Assembly (NCBI GenBank): GCA_964542435.1
Contig: CAZIVE010000020.1
Location: 1-33,341, forward strand
DNA length: 33,341 bases
Source: CAZIVE01 sp964542435
GTDB taxonomy: Bacteria > Bacteroidota > Bacteroidia > Bacteroidales > Tannerellaceae
Reading direction: 5' to 3'
A program made the position numbers and the translations under genes. Below are positions 13,705 to 21,344 of the stretch, one piece after another (position 1 is the stretch's first letter; each line of letters starts with the position of its first letter). Under the pieces are notes generated by a model, which saw only the letters and a program-made list of their open reading frames with translations, searched no databases and was not told the origin of the DNA.

Positions 13705-15972
13705 CTAAAATTTTAATTCTATGAATATTATTGGCGTAAACCTGGAAGCGCGAGTATAAAAGGTTGAGGCTTTGTCTCGAGGAATCGAGCTGGTTATGCA
13801 TTTCTCGTTTTCTTTGTCAAATACATTAATCAATGAGAGGCCTGTAGAAATGCCAAAATGTTTGAACTGTTTGTCGTAAGAGGTTGAGATATCCATTCTT
13901 GAATAGGGATTATCGGAATCCTCTATCTTGTTTTTATTCTCTTCTCCATTCACCGTTTTTTCATTATACGAACTGGCAGGAAGTAGATAGCTGTTGTACC
14001 CTGTACTGTAAATATAACTGAGTGAAAAGGTGAAGGGATAGAAACGCACCATGCTGCCGGCTTTCAACTCGCTGGTAGTCCGGTCGGATTGTCTCTTGTC
14101 TTTCGACAATGACCATGATGCGAACAGCAGGCCGTGCATCCAGTTGTATGTTGTGGAGACGTCCAGACCTCTCAGGTTAAAATTGTAGGCCGCCAGCTGT
14201 TTGTTAACCACCCATATGGAATGGCGGATATTTTTCAGATAACCGTCCACTGAAATGTTTACAGCTCCTTTGTTAAAAGCGATTCCGGCTACTGTGTTAT
14301 AGCTCTTGAGGCTTTTGTTGATGTCCCATTTGAATTTGTAGAATCCATCGCTTACAGCGAACGGATTTTCCACCAAATACTGATTGTTGATGCCCCAAAA
14401 GGATGTGAATGTAAGATATTTTAGAAACGAATAGCTGAGCAGCACTCTTGGCTGCCATTTGAGACCGTTACCCATGAAGTCGATACGTAGTCCGGTTTCC
14501 AGGTTTAGATTTCTCCTCTCGTATTTTTCTGTAGCGAAGATTGTAGGCTGCACAAGGGTTTGAGTGGTCTGACTGTTGTTGACCCTGTAGGATGTCACTT
14601 CAGCTCCCACACTGAGATCCGGTAGTTTTCCGATGCCGTTTTGCTCGAACCGGGCATTGCATTCCGCCACGTTTTCTTTAGAATCTGACAGGTAATGAAA
14701 CAGATTCCCGCTTTCTGTCGAATGCAGCTTGGAGAAGTACGAGGAGATCCGGCTCTTGTTTCCGTTGTCCCATTTCTTCTCCAGAGAACCGGAGATGCCG
14801 CTTTGATAACTGTTCTGTTTGTTGTATGAACTTAGTGTATCGTTGTTTGTGTATTTCAGATAGTCTTTCCCGCCGTACAGTGTGATTTTATACGTCATGT
14901 TGCTATCGTTTCTTCCTGTCAAGTTTATATTCACATCTTGAAACCGGTAGTTCGGGGAGATTGTCGTGTTTTGTAAAGCATAGGATGAGGAGTCGGCAGT
15001 TGTAGAGATTCCGTTTTTTATCGTCCCGTCTGATTCTGATGAATGCTCCTTCTCCTCTTTTTCACGATAGGCATTGAAGAGGTTAGAGCCGATACTGTTC
15101 AGCGTGTGACGGTAGGCAACTGACAATACGTTGTTTTTGCCAATCGGGATTGATCCGAAGCCATTGACGCTCATAGTACTTAGCATTGCTTTGACCACGG
15201 GCTTCGTGATCGAGGACATGTCGCTTGTCACTTCCACCTTCGCGCCGGTTTGGCTCTCCTCGTCGGCTGAGAAGATGCCGCGTTTGTAGATCACTTCATT
15301 GTACATGTAGGGATTGATAAAGCTGATGTTGCTGTTGTAGCTCTGCATTTTGAAAAGAGGAATCCCGTCGAAGGTGATGCGGCTTTCGCCAGGGCTGCTT
15401 CCCCAGACATACAGTTCATCTGACGGTTCTCCCGAAGTTCGTATGCCCGGCATCATCCTCAGGACGTTAAATACGCGGTTGTCCGAATGTCCGGGCATGG
15501 CGTCAGCCGTGTAGCGGTTGAACTGTATCGATTCTCCAGCTTTCTCACTGCTGAGTGAAGGAAGATGGCTGGCCGCTGTGATGATGATTTCGTCGAGCGA
15601 CAGAGAGACATTTATGGGTGCCATGTCCGGTATTTTCCGGACTGCCGGAGTGAGCTTGGATTTGTTGTCTTTGGCTTTGTTCGTTTGGGGCGTTTGTTTA
15701 GCCGTGATCACATAGACACCCGTGATTTTTTTCATTTCCAGCGGCTTTCCGGAGATGAGATAGGAGATGGCCTTGAAAGGCGAATCGAAATATTGGTCTA
15801 TGGTCACAAAATAGGTCGATAGCAGTCTGTTGTCAAAAGAAACCTCTGCATTGAGTCTTTTGATGACGGAACTCAGCGGCTCGTTTATTGCCTTGACATG
15901 CACTTTTTGTGCAAAGCCTGTGATGGACGAGAACGTCAGAACGAATAGGATGAGTAACGAACGGCTTCTCAT
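13705..15972 (-). CDS. FecA-like TonB-dependent transducer with STN signalling domain
   Basis: This 755-residue protein has a signal peptide (1-21, TGFA^Q). An STN (secretin/TonB N-terminal) domain spans about 22-93, including INEPLSSVIKRL and GVYVITAK. A linker follows, then a plug domain (about 125-250) with MPGIRTSGEPSDELYVWGSSP and ITFDGIPLF. A 22-strand barrel makes up the rest, ending FIELKF. STN domains touch FecR-type anti-sigma proteins, so this receptor both imports a ligand and signals. The gene overlaps the anti-sigma gene by 4 bp, the standard transducer arrangement. It lacks the CarboxypepD_reg-like domain and SusD partner of glycan systems, and its length matches iron/siderophore-type transducers rather than SusC. 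The ligand is not evident from sequence. Downstream genes suggest its uptake is linked to extracytoplasmic electron transfer. Confidence 0.88.
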   Translation of the reverse strand: MRSRSLLILFVLTFSSITGFAQKVHVKAINEPLSSVIKRLNAEVSFDNRLLSTYFVTIDQYFDSPFKAISYLISGKPLEMKKITGVYVITAKQTPQTNKAKDNKSKLTPAVRKIPDMAPINVSLSLDEIIITAASHLPSLSSEKAGESIQFNRYTADAMPGHSDNRVFNVLRMMPGIRTSGEPSDELYVWGSSPGESRITFDGIPLFKMQSYNSNISFINPYMYNEVIYKRGIFSADEESQTGAKVEVTSDMSSITKPVVKAMLSTMSVNGFGSIPIGKNNVLSVAYRHTLNSIGSNLFNAYREKEEKEHSSESDGTIKNGISTTADSSSYALQNTTISPNYRFQDVNINLTGRNDSNMTYKITLYGGKDYLKYTNNDTLSSYNKQNSYQSGISGSLEKKWDNGNKSRISSYFSKLHSTESGNLFHYLSDSKENVAECNARFEQNGIGKLPDLSVGAEVTSYRVNNSQTTQTLVQPTIFATEKYERRNLNLETGLRIDFMGNGLKWQPRVLLSYSFLKYLTFTSFWGINNQYLVENPFAVSDGFYKFKWDINKSLKSYNTVAGIAFNKGAVNISVDGYLKNIRHSIWVVNKQLAAYNFNLRGLDVSTTYNWMHGLLFASWSLSKDKRQSDRTTSELKAGSMVRFYPFTFSLSYIYSTGYNSYLLPASSYNEKTVNGEENKNKIEDSDNPYSRMDISTSYDKQFKHFGISTGLSLINVFDKENEKCITSSIPRDKASTFYTRASRFTPIIFIELKF

Positions 15973-16790
15973 TGAACCATCTTAAAGGTTATACCGAAAG
16001 GTTGTCCGATGATGGTGAGGGCTTCTATAGCTGATTTTTCACTGGTGAAACGTCCGCTGTATCTTAATGTATCGATACCCTCTTGCGGCTTCACTTTTAT
16101 GCCGTAGTATCTCTCTACATATCTGACCACTTCAGAGAGCGGTTTGTCGTCGAAGGTGAAGATCCCTTTTGTCCATTCGATGGCGCTTTCCGCATTGGCA
16201 ATGTGACGAGCCGTCAGTCGTCCATCCAGAATTGTCGATTCCATGTTGGATGTGAGTTCGATGGACTCGCTTTTGCTCTTGACTGCAATTTTGCCGGTTA
16301 CGCAGGTTACGACGAAACGGTTGTCGAAAGTAGAGACATTGAAGGAGGTGCCGAGTACGGATATGTTGCCCTGTGCGGTATTCACCGTAAATCCTTTTGC
16401 ATGAGTTCCGCTGAAGTAAGCTTCTCCATTCAGATCTGCTTTGTGTGAGAGGAACCACAACAACGGATGATAGCTGAGTCTGGAGTTGGCAGAAAGCTGT
16501 GCCAGTGAACCGTCTGGCAGATTCACGGATGTGGTTCTACCTTTGCCGGCGGTCTCCTCTTTGGTATAGAGCAATGAGACCGCAGTGAACAGCAGCAAAA
16601 CAGCCGCAGCTATGGAGAGCACATATCGGGTGGCTCTGTGAAGACCGAAGATCTTCGCATGAGCATCGGCGTCGATGTCTTTTTCCAAGTCGTTATTACG
16701 GGTCAGAGCTTCGAAGCGCTCATCCCAGACCTGACCGGCCGTCTTGTCCCATTGGGGCATAGCTGTAATTTTATGATCTAACTTTTTCAC
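15969..16790 (-). CDS. FecR-type anti-sigma factor
   Basis: This is a 273-residue protein. The N-terminal cytoplasmic segment (about 1-55) contains a W-x-x-x-A-G-x-V-W region, followed by one membrane helix (about 57-76). The periplasmic FecR domain (about 85-185) has TSVNLPDGSLAQLSANSRL and NISVLGTSFNV, and a C-terminal DUF4974/STN-contacting domain (about 200-273) has FTFDDKPLSEVVRYVERYYGI. It holds the ECF sigma factor at the inner membrane until the loaded receptor signals through its STN domain. It overlaps both the sigma gene (4 bp) and the receptor gene (4 bp). Architecture and order are canonical for Bacteroidetes. Confidence 0.93.
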   Translation of the reverse strand: MKKLDHKITAMPQWDKTAGQVWDERFEALTRNNDLEKDIDADAHAKIFGLHRATRYVLSIAAAVLLLFTAVSLLYTKEETAGKGRTTSVNLPDGSLAQLSANSRLSYHPLLWFLSHKADLNGEAYFSGTHAKGFTVNTAQGNISVLGTSFNVSTFDNRFVVTCVTGKIAVKSKSESIELTSNMESTILDGRLTARHIANAESAIEWTKGIFTFDDKPLSEVVRYVERYYGIKVKPQEGIDTLRYSGRFTSEKSAIEALTIIGQPFGITFKMVQ

Positions 16791-17284
16791 GGCTCCAACA
16801 TGTTATCTTTTAATAATTTCAAAGCTCCACTGATCCGTTTCTCCACGGTCTTGACGCTGATTTGCAGGCGTTCGGAAATCTCACTGTAGGTAAGCTGCTC
16901 TTCTCTGTTCATCATAAACACTTCTCTCTGACCGTCGGTCATGAGGTTGAGGGCGTTTGCATAGCGCTGCATAGCCTCGTTATACTCGGCTTGTTCGTTG
17001 GCTGATGTGGCAGTCTCGTTCCCGGCATAGCTAATCCATCTGCTGAAGTCTGCTTTCACTTCACATCTCCTATAATAATCCACCACCAGATCTGCCGCGA
17101 TTTTGTACAGGAGCGCTTTGATGTTCTTCTGTTCCATGAGAGTTCTTTTTTCCCAGACTGTCATGAAAACGTCCTGTGCCATGTCGTCAGCCGCCTCCTT
17201 TTCGGCTATTTTAAAGTAGATGTAAAGCCTTATTGATTCGTAATACGCCTCAAACAGTGCTTTAAAATCGTTTCTGTCTATCAT
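16787..17284 (-). CDS. ECF sigma-70 family factor (FecI-like)
   Basis: This is a 165-residue protein. Region 2 (about 8-70) has the DDMAQDVFMTVWEKR core-binding helix. Region 4 (about 110-160) has a helix-turn-helix in LTYSEISERLQISVKTVEKR. There is no membrane segment. It is the first gene of the operon and overlaps the FecR-type gene by 4 bp, so the pair is regulated together. In this family the sigma usually drives the linked receptor and its own operon, so the whole block down to 8111 is the likely regulon; that is inferred from the lack of internal terminators. Confidence 0.93.
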   Translation of the reverse strand: MIDRNDFKALFEAYYESIRLYIYFKIAEKEAADDMAQDVFMTVWEKRTLMEQKNIKALLYKIAADLVVDYYRRCEVKADFSRWISYAGNETATSANEQAEYNEAMQRYANALNLMTDGQREVFMMNREEQLTYSEISERLQISVKTVEKRISGALKLLKDNMLEP

Positions 17285-17424
17285 CTTATTGATAAATGTC
17301 TAACCGATTTCATGATAAATACCGTTTTCGCCTTGTTTTACCCTATCCTCGGCTTGAACAGAGTTTTCAAAAATGGCATTTTAACGTTTGATATTTGAAA
17401 GTGCAAGACTTTTCCTTTTCTATG

Positions 17425-17432
17425 CAAACATA
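17425..17432 (-). promoter_or_regulatory. Candidate -7 element for ECF sigma operon
   Basis: On the minus strand this reads TATGTTTG, matching TAnnTTTG, about 140 bp upstream of the sigma gene. No good -33 partner is seen. An ECF-dependent promoter elsewhere in 17285-17400 cannot be recognised without the factor's consensus. Confidence 0.35.
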
Positions 17433-17512
17433 CTTGTTTTTTTTGAAATCGGCTCTACATCGGTGAAAATGCGAAATGTCATTTTCTAATTCTTTGTTTT
17501 ATTTCTATTTCG

Positions 17513-17542
17513 TTTCATATTTATAGAAACGAATTATCTTTG
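17513..17542 (+). promoter_or_regulatory. Candidate promoter for isomerase-like gene
   Basis: TATCTTTG (17535-17542) fits the -7 consensus, with TTTC (17513-17516) 18 bp upstream. An upstream in-frame ATG at 17540 overlaps it, supporting the start at 17579. Confidence 0.5.
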
Positions 17543-17578
17543 TCTGTTGTTGACAGAAGTTGCTATAAGGACACAAAC

Positions 17579-18811
17579 ATGAAACTGAATTTAATCGTTT
17601 TCGGATCATCGCTTACGTCGAGATCGTCGATCTTTGACGGACATAAAGAGATATTAGATAGAATAAAAGAGCTGTTCGAGGTGAATTATATTTTTCCTGA
17701 GCAGCTTGATGAGACGCCTTCGGAGGAAGTCTCCATGGTATTCGTGGGCAGTGGAGGTGTGGAAGAGATGGTGAAAGCGGTCATCGACAAACTGCCGTCG
17801 TATGTGATTCTCATCGCCGATGGAATGAAAAATTCGTTGGCAGCTTCGCTCGAGATCCTCTCTTGGATGCGTCAGGAAGGTCGTCAAGGTCGAGTGATCC
17901 ATGGTGATATCGACTATATGATGCAGAACATTTCCGATTATGCGGCTGCTTATGAGACTTTAATGAAACTGAAATATGCGCGTGTCGGAGTAATTGGAAA
18001 ACCTTCGGGATGGCTCATCTCCAGCAATGTAGATTATGCTTATCTGCGCGATACGTGGGGAACGGATCTCATCGATCTATCTTTGAATGAGGTGGTGGAT
18101 AACTTTGAACACATCTCTCCGGAAGCGATTAGCGAAGATGTGATTCGCTTCATTCGCAATGCATCTGGTATCAAAGAACCGACGCACGATGATATCTTCA
18201 AATCCATGCGGCTTTACCATGCGATTGAGACAATGGTGGATAAATACCAATTGGATGCCTTCACGCTCAATTGCTTCGATCTGATTCCGCTGACTCGTAC
18301 AACGGGTTGTGTGGCACTGGCTCTGCTGAATAACAATGGAATTCCGGCAGGTTGCGAGGGCGATATTCAGACCCTGCTCACCATGCTCGTGGTGAAAGCA
18401 GCAACCGGCCAGTCGAGTTTCATGGCCAATCCTTCGAAGATCATCGACAATGCCGCTCATGAGATGATATTCTCCCATTGCACCATCGCGCCTTGCATGA
18501 CGGATCGGTATATCATCCGTTCGCATTATGAATCGCAGAGTGGCGTCGCCATAGAGGGCACGATGAATCCGGAGCCGCTCACTGTAGTCAAATGTGGAGG
18601 CCTTCACATGGACCGTTTCTTTATCAGTCAGGCGGAGCTGGTGGAAAACACAGATAATCCCAATATGTGTCGCACACAGCTTCACTTGAAGTTACACGAG
18701 CCACTCGATTATTTCCTCGAACGTTCCATCGGCAATCACCATGTCATCGTAAAAGGTGATTGTGTACGTCGCCTGGAATCCGTGTTGAAGATGTTGGGAG
18801 CGGAGAGATAA
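17579..18811 (+). CDS. L-fucose/L-arabinose isomerase-fold protein
   Basis: This 410-residue cytoplasmic protein belongs by layout to the fucose/arabinose isomerase-like superfamily (COG2407 type). The N-terminal Rossmann-like part has MVFVGSGGVEEMV and YVILIADGMKNSL. The central region has VGVIGKPSGWLI. The C-terminal catalytic region has GCEGDIQTLLTMLV, followed by His/Glu-bearing strands such as FSHCTIAPCM. Relatives interconvert aldoses and ketoses using a divalent metal, but many of this subgroup have no tested activity. It is convergent with the MFS transporter, with only 5 bp between stops. No sugar kinase or aldolase lies nearby, so the pathway is unclear. The start at 17579 (MKLNLIVFG) is preferred to 17540, which falls in the promoter. 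Confidence 0.75.
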   Translation: MKLNLIVFGSSLTSRSSIFDGHKEILDRIKELFEVNYIFPEQLDETPSEEVSMVFVGSGGVEEMVKAVIDKLPSYVILIADGMKNSLAASLEILSWMRQEGRQGRVIHGDIDYMMQNISDYAAAYETLMKLKYARVGVIGKPSGWLISSNVDYAYLRDTWGTDLIDLSLNEVVDNFEHISPEAISEDVIRFIRNASGIKEPTHDDIFKSMRLYHAIETMVDKYQLDAFTLNCFDLIPLTRTTGCVALALLNNNGIPAGCEGDIQTLLTMLVVKAATGQSSFMANPSKIIDNAAHEMIFSHCTIAPCMTDRYIIRSHYESQSGVAIEGTMNPEPLTVVKCGGLHMDRFFISQAELVENTDNPNMCRTQLHLKLHEPLDYFLERSIGNHHVIVKGDCVRRLESVLKMLGAER

Positions 18812-18816
18812 ATCTT

Positions 18817-19998
18817 TTATCTTGCATCGGTGAGGCATCCTTTTCGGAAGAAGCGTCGGGTGGCGAAGAAGAAGAGAGCGACGCCGATGATGTTGATAGC
18901 TGCGACCATCCAGAAGGCAGAAGCATAACTGAAATATTCGGCTACGACGCCGCCCATCAGAATGCCGATGCCGAATCCCAGATCCCATGCGGTCAGAATG
19001 GAGGAATTGGCGGTGGCGCGTTCGTTGTGATGCGCCATATTGATGAACATATTAAGGAATGCGGGATACATGTGGCCGTTGCCCAGTCCGATGAAAAGAG
19101 CTGATGCATAATAGGCAGCCATATTGTGGAACGAGACAAACAGCACATAGCCTACCAGTGAGATCAGCATACCATACGCGGCGTTATGAGTCAGATTGCC
19201 GGCACGAAGCGCCTTTGCTCCTTGCAGTCTGGAGAGAATCAGACCCAGCGACAGAATCATGAAATAGGTACCTGTGCCGCTTGTAATGCCCAATTCTTCT
19301 TTCCCGTATATGGCCAGATAATTGCTCAGTACTCCGAAGCAGAATCCGAAGAAGGCTATATTCACGGCCAGCAACCATGCTCTTGTTAGGAAGAACCTGT
19401 CGAAAGAGAGCTTGCTTTTATTGATGACGATCTCCTTTTGTTTCAGTTGCACTCTCGAGGCAAAGAACAATCCCAAGGCCGACATAAATAAAGCGATCCA
19501 GAAGAGCAGTTGGAAGTTGTCGGTTGCATGATAGATATATATACCGACTGAAGGCGCCATGGCCATAGCGATATTGTTGCTGAGTCCGTAATAGCCGATC
19601 CCTTCATTGCGCCGCGACACGGGAAGGACGTCGATTGCAACGGTCGTATTGGCTACGGTGACGGAGCCGAACGGTGCTCCGTGCAGCGTCCTGACGATGG
19701 CAAACATGAGAAGTGTGCCGGCAGCCAGATATCCTGCAAAGAAGATGAAGAACACGGAAAAGCAGATCAGCAGTACTTTCTTACGGGCGAAGCTATCGGC
19801 GATATATCCGCTGAAAGGTCTGGAAAGCAGTGCTGCAACGGTATAACCGGAAAGAACGATGCCAATAACATCTTTTGTCGCCCCGAAACGATCGGCCAGA
19901 TACAACGGAAGCAGAGGCGTAAGAATGTAGAAGGCAAAGTAAATCATGAAATTAGCCACCATCACCCGAACATAATTGATGTTCCAAAGCTTCTCCAT
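18817..19998 (-). CDS. MFS transporter
   Basis: This protein of about 393 residues has roughly 12 hydrophobic segments. After the second helix, GYIADSFARKKVLL is the major facilitator motif A; NEGIGYYGLSNNIAMAMAPSVG is a motif C-like segment in helix 5. The second half repeats the fold (LSRLQGAKALRAG, NERATANSSILTAWDLGFG). The composition suggests a proton-coupled exporter of a small organic molecule (the drug or sugar efflux branch); the substrate cannot be told. The start MEKLWNINYVR at 19998 is chosen because a promoter-like TTTC-N19-TACCTTTA lies just upstream (minus strand, 20036-20066), placing the longer ATGs at 20025 and 20049 at or before the likely transcript start. It is convergent with the isomerase-like gene. 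Confidence 0.85.
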   Translation of the reverse strand: MEKLWNINYVRVMVANFMIYFAFYILTPLLPLYLADRFGATKDVIGIVLSGYTVAALLSRPFSGYIADSFARKKVLLICFSVFFIFFAGYLAAGTLLMFAIVRTLHGAPFGSVTVANTTVAIDVLPVSRRNEGIGYYGLSNNIAMAMAPSVGIYIYHATDNFQLLFWIALFMSALGLFFASRVQLKQKEIVINKSKLSFDRFFLTRAWLLAVNIAFFGFCFGVLSNYLAIYGKEELGITSGTGTYFMILSLGLILSRLQGAKALRAGNLTHNAAYGMLISLVGYVLFVSFHNMAAYYASALFIGLGNGHMYPAFLNMFINMAHHNERATANSSILTAWDLGFGIGILMGGVVAEYFSYASAFWMVAAINIIGVALFFFATRRFFRKGCLTDAR

Positions 19999-20035
19999 AT
20001 GATATGTTTCCGATCTTTTACTCATAAATTTTACG

Positions 20036-20066
20036 TAAAGGTAATACAAATAGACGTTGACAGAAA
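20036..20066 (-). promoter_or_regulatory. Candidate promoter of MFS gene
   Basis: The minus strand reads TTTC, 19 bp, TACCTTTA, close to TTTG-N19-TAnnTTTG. It fits a short leader before the ATG at 19998. Confidence 0.45.
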
Positions 20067-20228
20067 GGATTCCATGCGTTTTTTTAAGTTGTCGTCATAG
20101 AAATCCCATCATCCGTGTTGCCTTTTTCCTCTTATTTTCCCCCTCTTTTTTCCTCCGAGATTAGAAAATTCTAATTTCAAGTAAAGGTCTTTTAATTGAT
20201 TCTATTCCCTCGACCTTTAAAAGAGCCG

Positions 20229-20236
20229 TACTTTTG
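20229..20236 (+). promoter_or_regulatory. -7 element (TACTTTTG) for RND efflux operon
   Basis: TACTTTTG matches the -7 consensus and lies 26 bp before the ATG at 20263. A TTG at 20196-20198 is too far to be a normal -33, so the upstream element is unclear and an activator may be needed. No regulator gene adjoins the operon. Confidence 0.55.
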
Positions 20237-20262
20237 CGGTCGAAATTAAGCTTGTAAATAAT

Positions 20263-21342
20263 ATGAATAAGCATTTGCTTATGTTTGCCGTAGGAATTTC
20301 ACTATTGGCAACAGGTTGTAACTCAAAGAAGGAGAAAGATGTCACGGCTGTATATACCGTCACGACGCCGGAAGTCATCAACACCTCGATCGCGAAGGAT
20401 TATGTTGCCAACATCCAGTCTGAGAAGAACATTGAGATACGGGCTCAGGTCGGTGGTATCCTGCAGGACATTTTAGTTGATGAAGGGCAGATGGTGAAAG
20501 CCGGCCAGCCACTGTTCCGGATTTCCATCGTCGGCGCCCAGGAGGAACTGGAGAAGTCGAAAGCTGAAGTGGAGCAGGCGCGTATCGATTTGCAGAACAC
20601 CTCCACGCTGGCTTCAAATGACATTGTATCAAAGAATGCGCAGAAAATGGCAACGGCCAAGTTGAATGCTTCGATGGCCGACTACAAATATGCCAGCACG
20701 CGCAAACGGCTCTCACTCATTAATGCTCCGTTTACCGGCATCATCGGAAGAATCCCGAACAAGAAGGGAAGTATGATCCAGGACGGAGATCTGCTAACCA
20801 GCCTTTCCGACAACAGCAACATGTATGTCTATTTTAATGTCTCCGAACCGGAATACCTCGATTACCAGCAGCATGCAGCCGAACGCAACAAGCTTCCGCT
20901 GACGCTGATCCTTGCCAACGGCACACCATTCGGTTCCGAAGGCCATTTCCAGAATGTCGAGGGTGAGTTTGACAACAACACGGGCAACATTGCCTTCCGT
21001 GCCAAATTTCCCAATCCCGATCATCTCCTGCGCAACGGCGAGACAGGAACCGTGAGAATGAACATTCCCGTCCAGAATGCGTTGGTCATTCCGCAGCAGG
21101 CCACGTACGAAGTGCAGGATAAAAAGTATGTGTTCGTAGTCGATGCCCGAGGCATCGTACATTCACGTCCGATCACAGTCTCGTTCGAAGAGCAGGACGT
21201 ATATGTCATCTCAGCAGGATTGTCGCAGAACGAGCGATTCCTGGTCGATGGCGTAGAGAAGGTGAACGACGGCGACCGCATTTCCTGCCGCTACGTCAGT
21301 CCGTCCACAGCTATCCAGTCTGTCAAACTTAATGCCAACTAA
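20263..21342 (+). CDS. RND efflux periplasmic adaptor (membrane fusion) lipoprotein
   Basis: This 359-residue AcrA/MexA-type protein has a signal peptide with lipobox LATGC, C19 lipidated. A lipoyl-like half (about 50-90) includes EIRAQVGGILQDILVDEGQMVKAGQPLF split across the hairpin. An alpha-hairpin (about 90-135) is followed by the second lipoyl half with INAPFTGIIGR. Beta-barrel and membrane-proximal domains end near the C-terminus with LVDGVEKVNDGDRI. It links the inner-membrane pump to the outer-membrane channel encoded downstream. The stop at 21342 lies 2 bp before the pump start, so the genes are co-transcribed. It is the expected length for the family. Confidence 0.93.
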   Translation: MNKHLLMFAVGISLLATGCNSKKEKDVTAVYTVTTPEVINTSIAKDYVANIQSEKNIEIRAQVGGILQDILVDEGQMVKAGQPLFRISIVGAQEELEKSKAEVEQARIDLQNTSTLASNDIVSKNAQKMATAKLNASMADYKYASTRKRLSLINAPFTGIIGRIPNKKGSMIQDGDLLTSLSDNSNMYVYFNVSEPEYLDYQQHAAERNKLPLTLILANGTPFGSEGHFQNVEGEFDNNTGNIAFRAKFPNPDHLLRNGETGTVRMNIPVQNALVIPQQATYEVQDKKYVFVVDARGIVHSRPITVSFEEQDVYVISAGLSQNERFLVDGVEKVNDGDRISCRYVSPSTAIQSVKLNAN

Positions 21343-21344
21343 CG

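Noticed and set aside
13705..15972. SusC-type glycan importer / polysaccharide utilisation locus
   Set aside because: No SusD, no glycosidase neighbours and no CarboxypepD_reg-like domain; the STN domain and sigma/FecR pair point to a FecA-like transducer.
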